Assembly (NCBI GenBank): GCA_937875615.1
Contig: CALNBU010000238.1
Location: 1 to 6,722 of the forward strand
DNA length: 6,722 bases
Reading direction: 5' to 3'
Source: an uncultured Archangium sp.
Lineage (GTDB): Bacteria > Myxococcota > Myxococcia > Myxococcales > Myxococcaceae
Shown: positions 5,498 through 6,722 of the stretch, one piece after another
Numbering within the stretch: the stretch's first letter is position 1
Layout: each line of letters begins with the position of its first letter
Position numbers and translations under genes: made by a program
The notes under the pieces: model-generated
Seen by the model: only the letters and a program-made list of their open reading frames with translations
What the model was told of the DNA's origin: nothing
Databases searched by the model: none

Positions 5498-6722
5498 TCA
5501 ACGTCCGTAGAGCGTGGTGAGGCCCCGGGTCTCCAGCGCCCGGAAGCCCGCCGCCTCGAAGGCCGCTTCGGTGCGCGTGTTGCGCTCGACGTCGTCGGCG
5601 GTGTTGCGCACGAAGAGGCCGCGGTTGAAGGCCGGGTTCCGCGCCGCGCCCTGGAAACAGGGCTGCTCTGGAAAATCGCACACGCAGAAGGGGATGTTCT
5701 TCCCCAGGTAGAACCACCCGGGCGAGCCCCACACCCCCTCGTTGACGATGAAGTAGCCGGTGGCGTCTGCGCTGGCCTTCCGGGTCAACTGGAACTGGTG
5801 CGGCCGCTGTACGTCGAGCGGCGTGGGCACCACGAAGGCCAGCAGCCCCAGCGCCACCACCGCCGCGGCGCCCGCCCGCCTCCGCTCCGCCCACTGCACG
5901 AAGGTCGGCGCGCCCGCCACCGTCAGCAACACCAGCGTCGGGTAGAGAAACCGCCCCTCCTTGTGCGCGGTGCCGCTGATGGCCAGCAGGTACCCCACCG
6001 CGGAGGCCACGAAGAGTCCCGGCGCCCCGCTCCGCCGCCAGCCTGACACCCCCAGGCCCAACCAGGCGAAGGGCGCCACCAGCAACAGCAACGGGAGGTA
6101 GTACCACGCGGGGCTCGCGCCGAAGCGCTGCGCCGCCTCGCCCGACAGCACGTTGAAGCGCACGTAGTGCGTCATGGAGTGGAACCACTCCCCCCACGTC
6201 AGCCAGTCGAGCAACCCCAGGCCACCGGCCACCAGCACCCCGCCGGCCGTGGCGAGCGCGAAGGTGGTCCACCGGCGGGTCAGCACCAGCCAGAGCATCG
6301 CCGGCGCGATGGCGGCCGCGGAGCCGTAGCGCGTCACCTGCGCGAAGCCCAGGAGCGCGCCGCCCACCACCCACCAGACGGGCCGTACTTCACGGGCGTC
6401 GAGGCGCTCCAGACCCCACACCAGGAACGCCGTCGAGAACGACTCCGAGAGGGTGCGCCCGCCGAACCACACCAACGGCGCGAAGAGCGCCACGGCCCAC
6501 AGCGCCCAGCGCGCGGCCAATGCCGAGGCCCGGCGCGCGACCAGCCGCCACACCGCGCCCAGCATCGCCACGTGCAGGAGGTACTGCGGCACCTCCAGCA
6601 ACATCCGGCGGCCGCCCACCGAGCTGATGCCCAGGGCGTCACCCAGCCGCAGCAGGGCGGAGAAGATCAGCGGCACCGCCCAGTTGCGGATGCCCCACGG
6701 CTTCGGCCAGTCGTCGGCGGGT
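5498..6722 (-). CDS. Alg9/PIG-B-like (GT22) membrane glycosyltransferase, N-terminus outside window
   Basis: This is a multi-pass membrane protein resembling GT22 mannosyltransferases (Alg9, Alg12, PIG-B), which in eukaryotes use dolichyl-phosphate-mannose on the lumenal side. In bacteria an extracytoplasmic polyprenyl-phosphate-sugar enzyme is the likely counterpart; donor and acceptor are unknown. Visible hallmarks are a WGIRNW...PLIF segment near the right edge (about 6694-6662), which matches the GIRS-x(3)-P motif after the first membrane span. Then come GGRTLSESF, a DWLTWGEW...FNVLSG stretch, and the family motif HKEGRF encoded at 5965-5948. About eight hydrophobic spans follow one another, and roughly the last 105 residues form a soluble domain. 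The GTG at 6676 is an internal codon: the frame stays open to the edge with homologous sequence, so the real start and the usual catalytic Asp-rich loop (HPDE) lie outside. It converges on the SRP RNA with a 13-base gap. The family is fairly sure; the reaction is inferred. Confidence 0.82.
   Translation of the reverse strand, partial: PADDWPKPWGIRNWAVPLIFSALLRLGDALGISSVGGRRMLLEVPQYLLHVAMLGAVWRLVARRASALAARWALWAVALFAPLVWFGGRTLSESFSTAFLVWGLERLDAREVRPVWWVVGGALLGFAQVTRYGSAAAIAPAMLWLVLTRRWTTFALATAGGVLVAGGLGLLDWLTWGEWFHSMTHYVRFNVLSGEAAQRFGASPAWYYLPLLLLVAPFAWLGLGVSGWRRSGAPGLFVASAVGYLLAISGTAHKEGRFLYPTLVLLTVAGAPTFVQWAERRRAGAAAVVALGLLAFVVPTPLDVQRPHQFQLTRKASADATGYFIVNEGVWGSPGWFYLGKNIPFCVCDFPEQPCFQGAARNPAFNRGLFVRNTADDVERNTRTEAAFEAAGFRALETRGLTTLYGR

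Noticed and set aside
5498..6676. Glycosyltransferase start at the minus-strand GTG at 6676
   Set aside because: The frame continues to the window edge and encodes a conserved family segment (WGIRNW), so this GTG is internal.

Overview
This is a high-GC bacterial window whose codon third positions are strongly G/C. The gene types fit a deltaproteobacterium of the Myxococcota: a GYF-like domain joined to a membrane anchor and a long TPR array, a myxobacterial-style linker rich in Phe-Asp and Pro, and a 4.5S-type SRP RNA. The lineage is an inference from style, not from a marker search.

Layout. (1) Positions 1-3032, plus strand, hold the 3'-most part of a large TPR protein whose start lies left of the window. 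It reads as a repeat-bearing acidic/proline linker, a GYF-like domain, one membrane span, then about 19 TPR units. (2) serS, seryl-tRNA synthetase, starts at 3034, one base after the TPR stop. (3) Positions 4390-5484, plus strand, form a compact stable-RNA block: tRNA-Ser(UGA), tRNA-Ser(GCU), tRNA-Arg(ACG), tadA, tRNA-Ser(CGA), tRNA-Ser(GGA), then the small SRP RNA (ffs). (4) On the minus strand, from 5498 to beyond the right edge, lies a convergent membrane glycosyltransferase of the Alg9/PIG-B (GT22) type, with its N-terminus outside the window.

How the parts fit. The central 2.4 kb is a translation module. SerRS is encoded beside four tRNA-Ser species that together read all six serine codons. 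TadA, which converts A34 to inosine in tRNA-Arg(ACG), is encoded 16 nt downstream of that tRNA. The tadA message is bracketed by tRNAs 16 nt upstream and 7 nt downstream, so tRNA maturation should cut its mRNA out with almost no untranslated sequence. The order serS, tRNA-Ser, tadA, SRP RNA recalls the serS-to-scr region of Bacillus subtilis. I found no convincing sigma70-type promoter in the short gaps, and no gene-free stretch exceeds 100 bases.

I see no phage, insertion sequence, CRISPR or defence system here. The points most worth following are the processing-defined tadA mRNA, the complete serine-decoding cluster, the bacterial GT22 enzyme, and the GYF-TM-TPR protein whose front end resembles motility/polarity scaffolds of myxobacteria.
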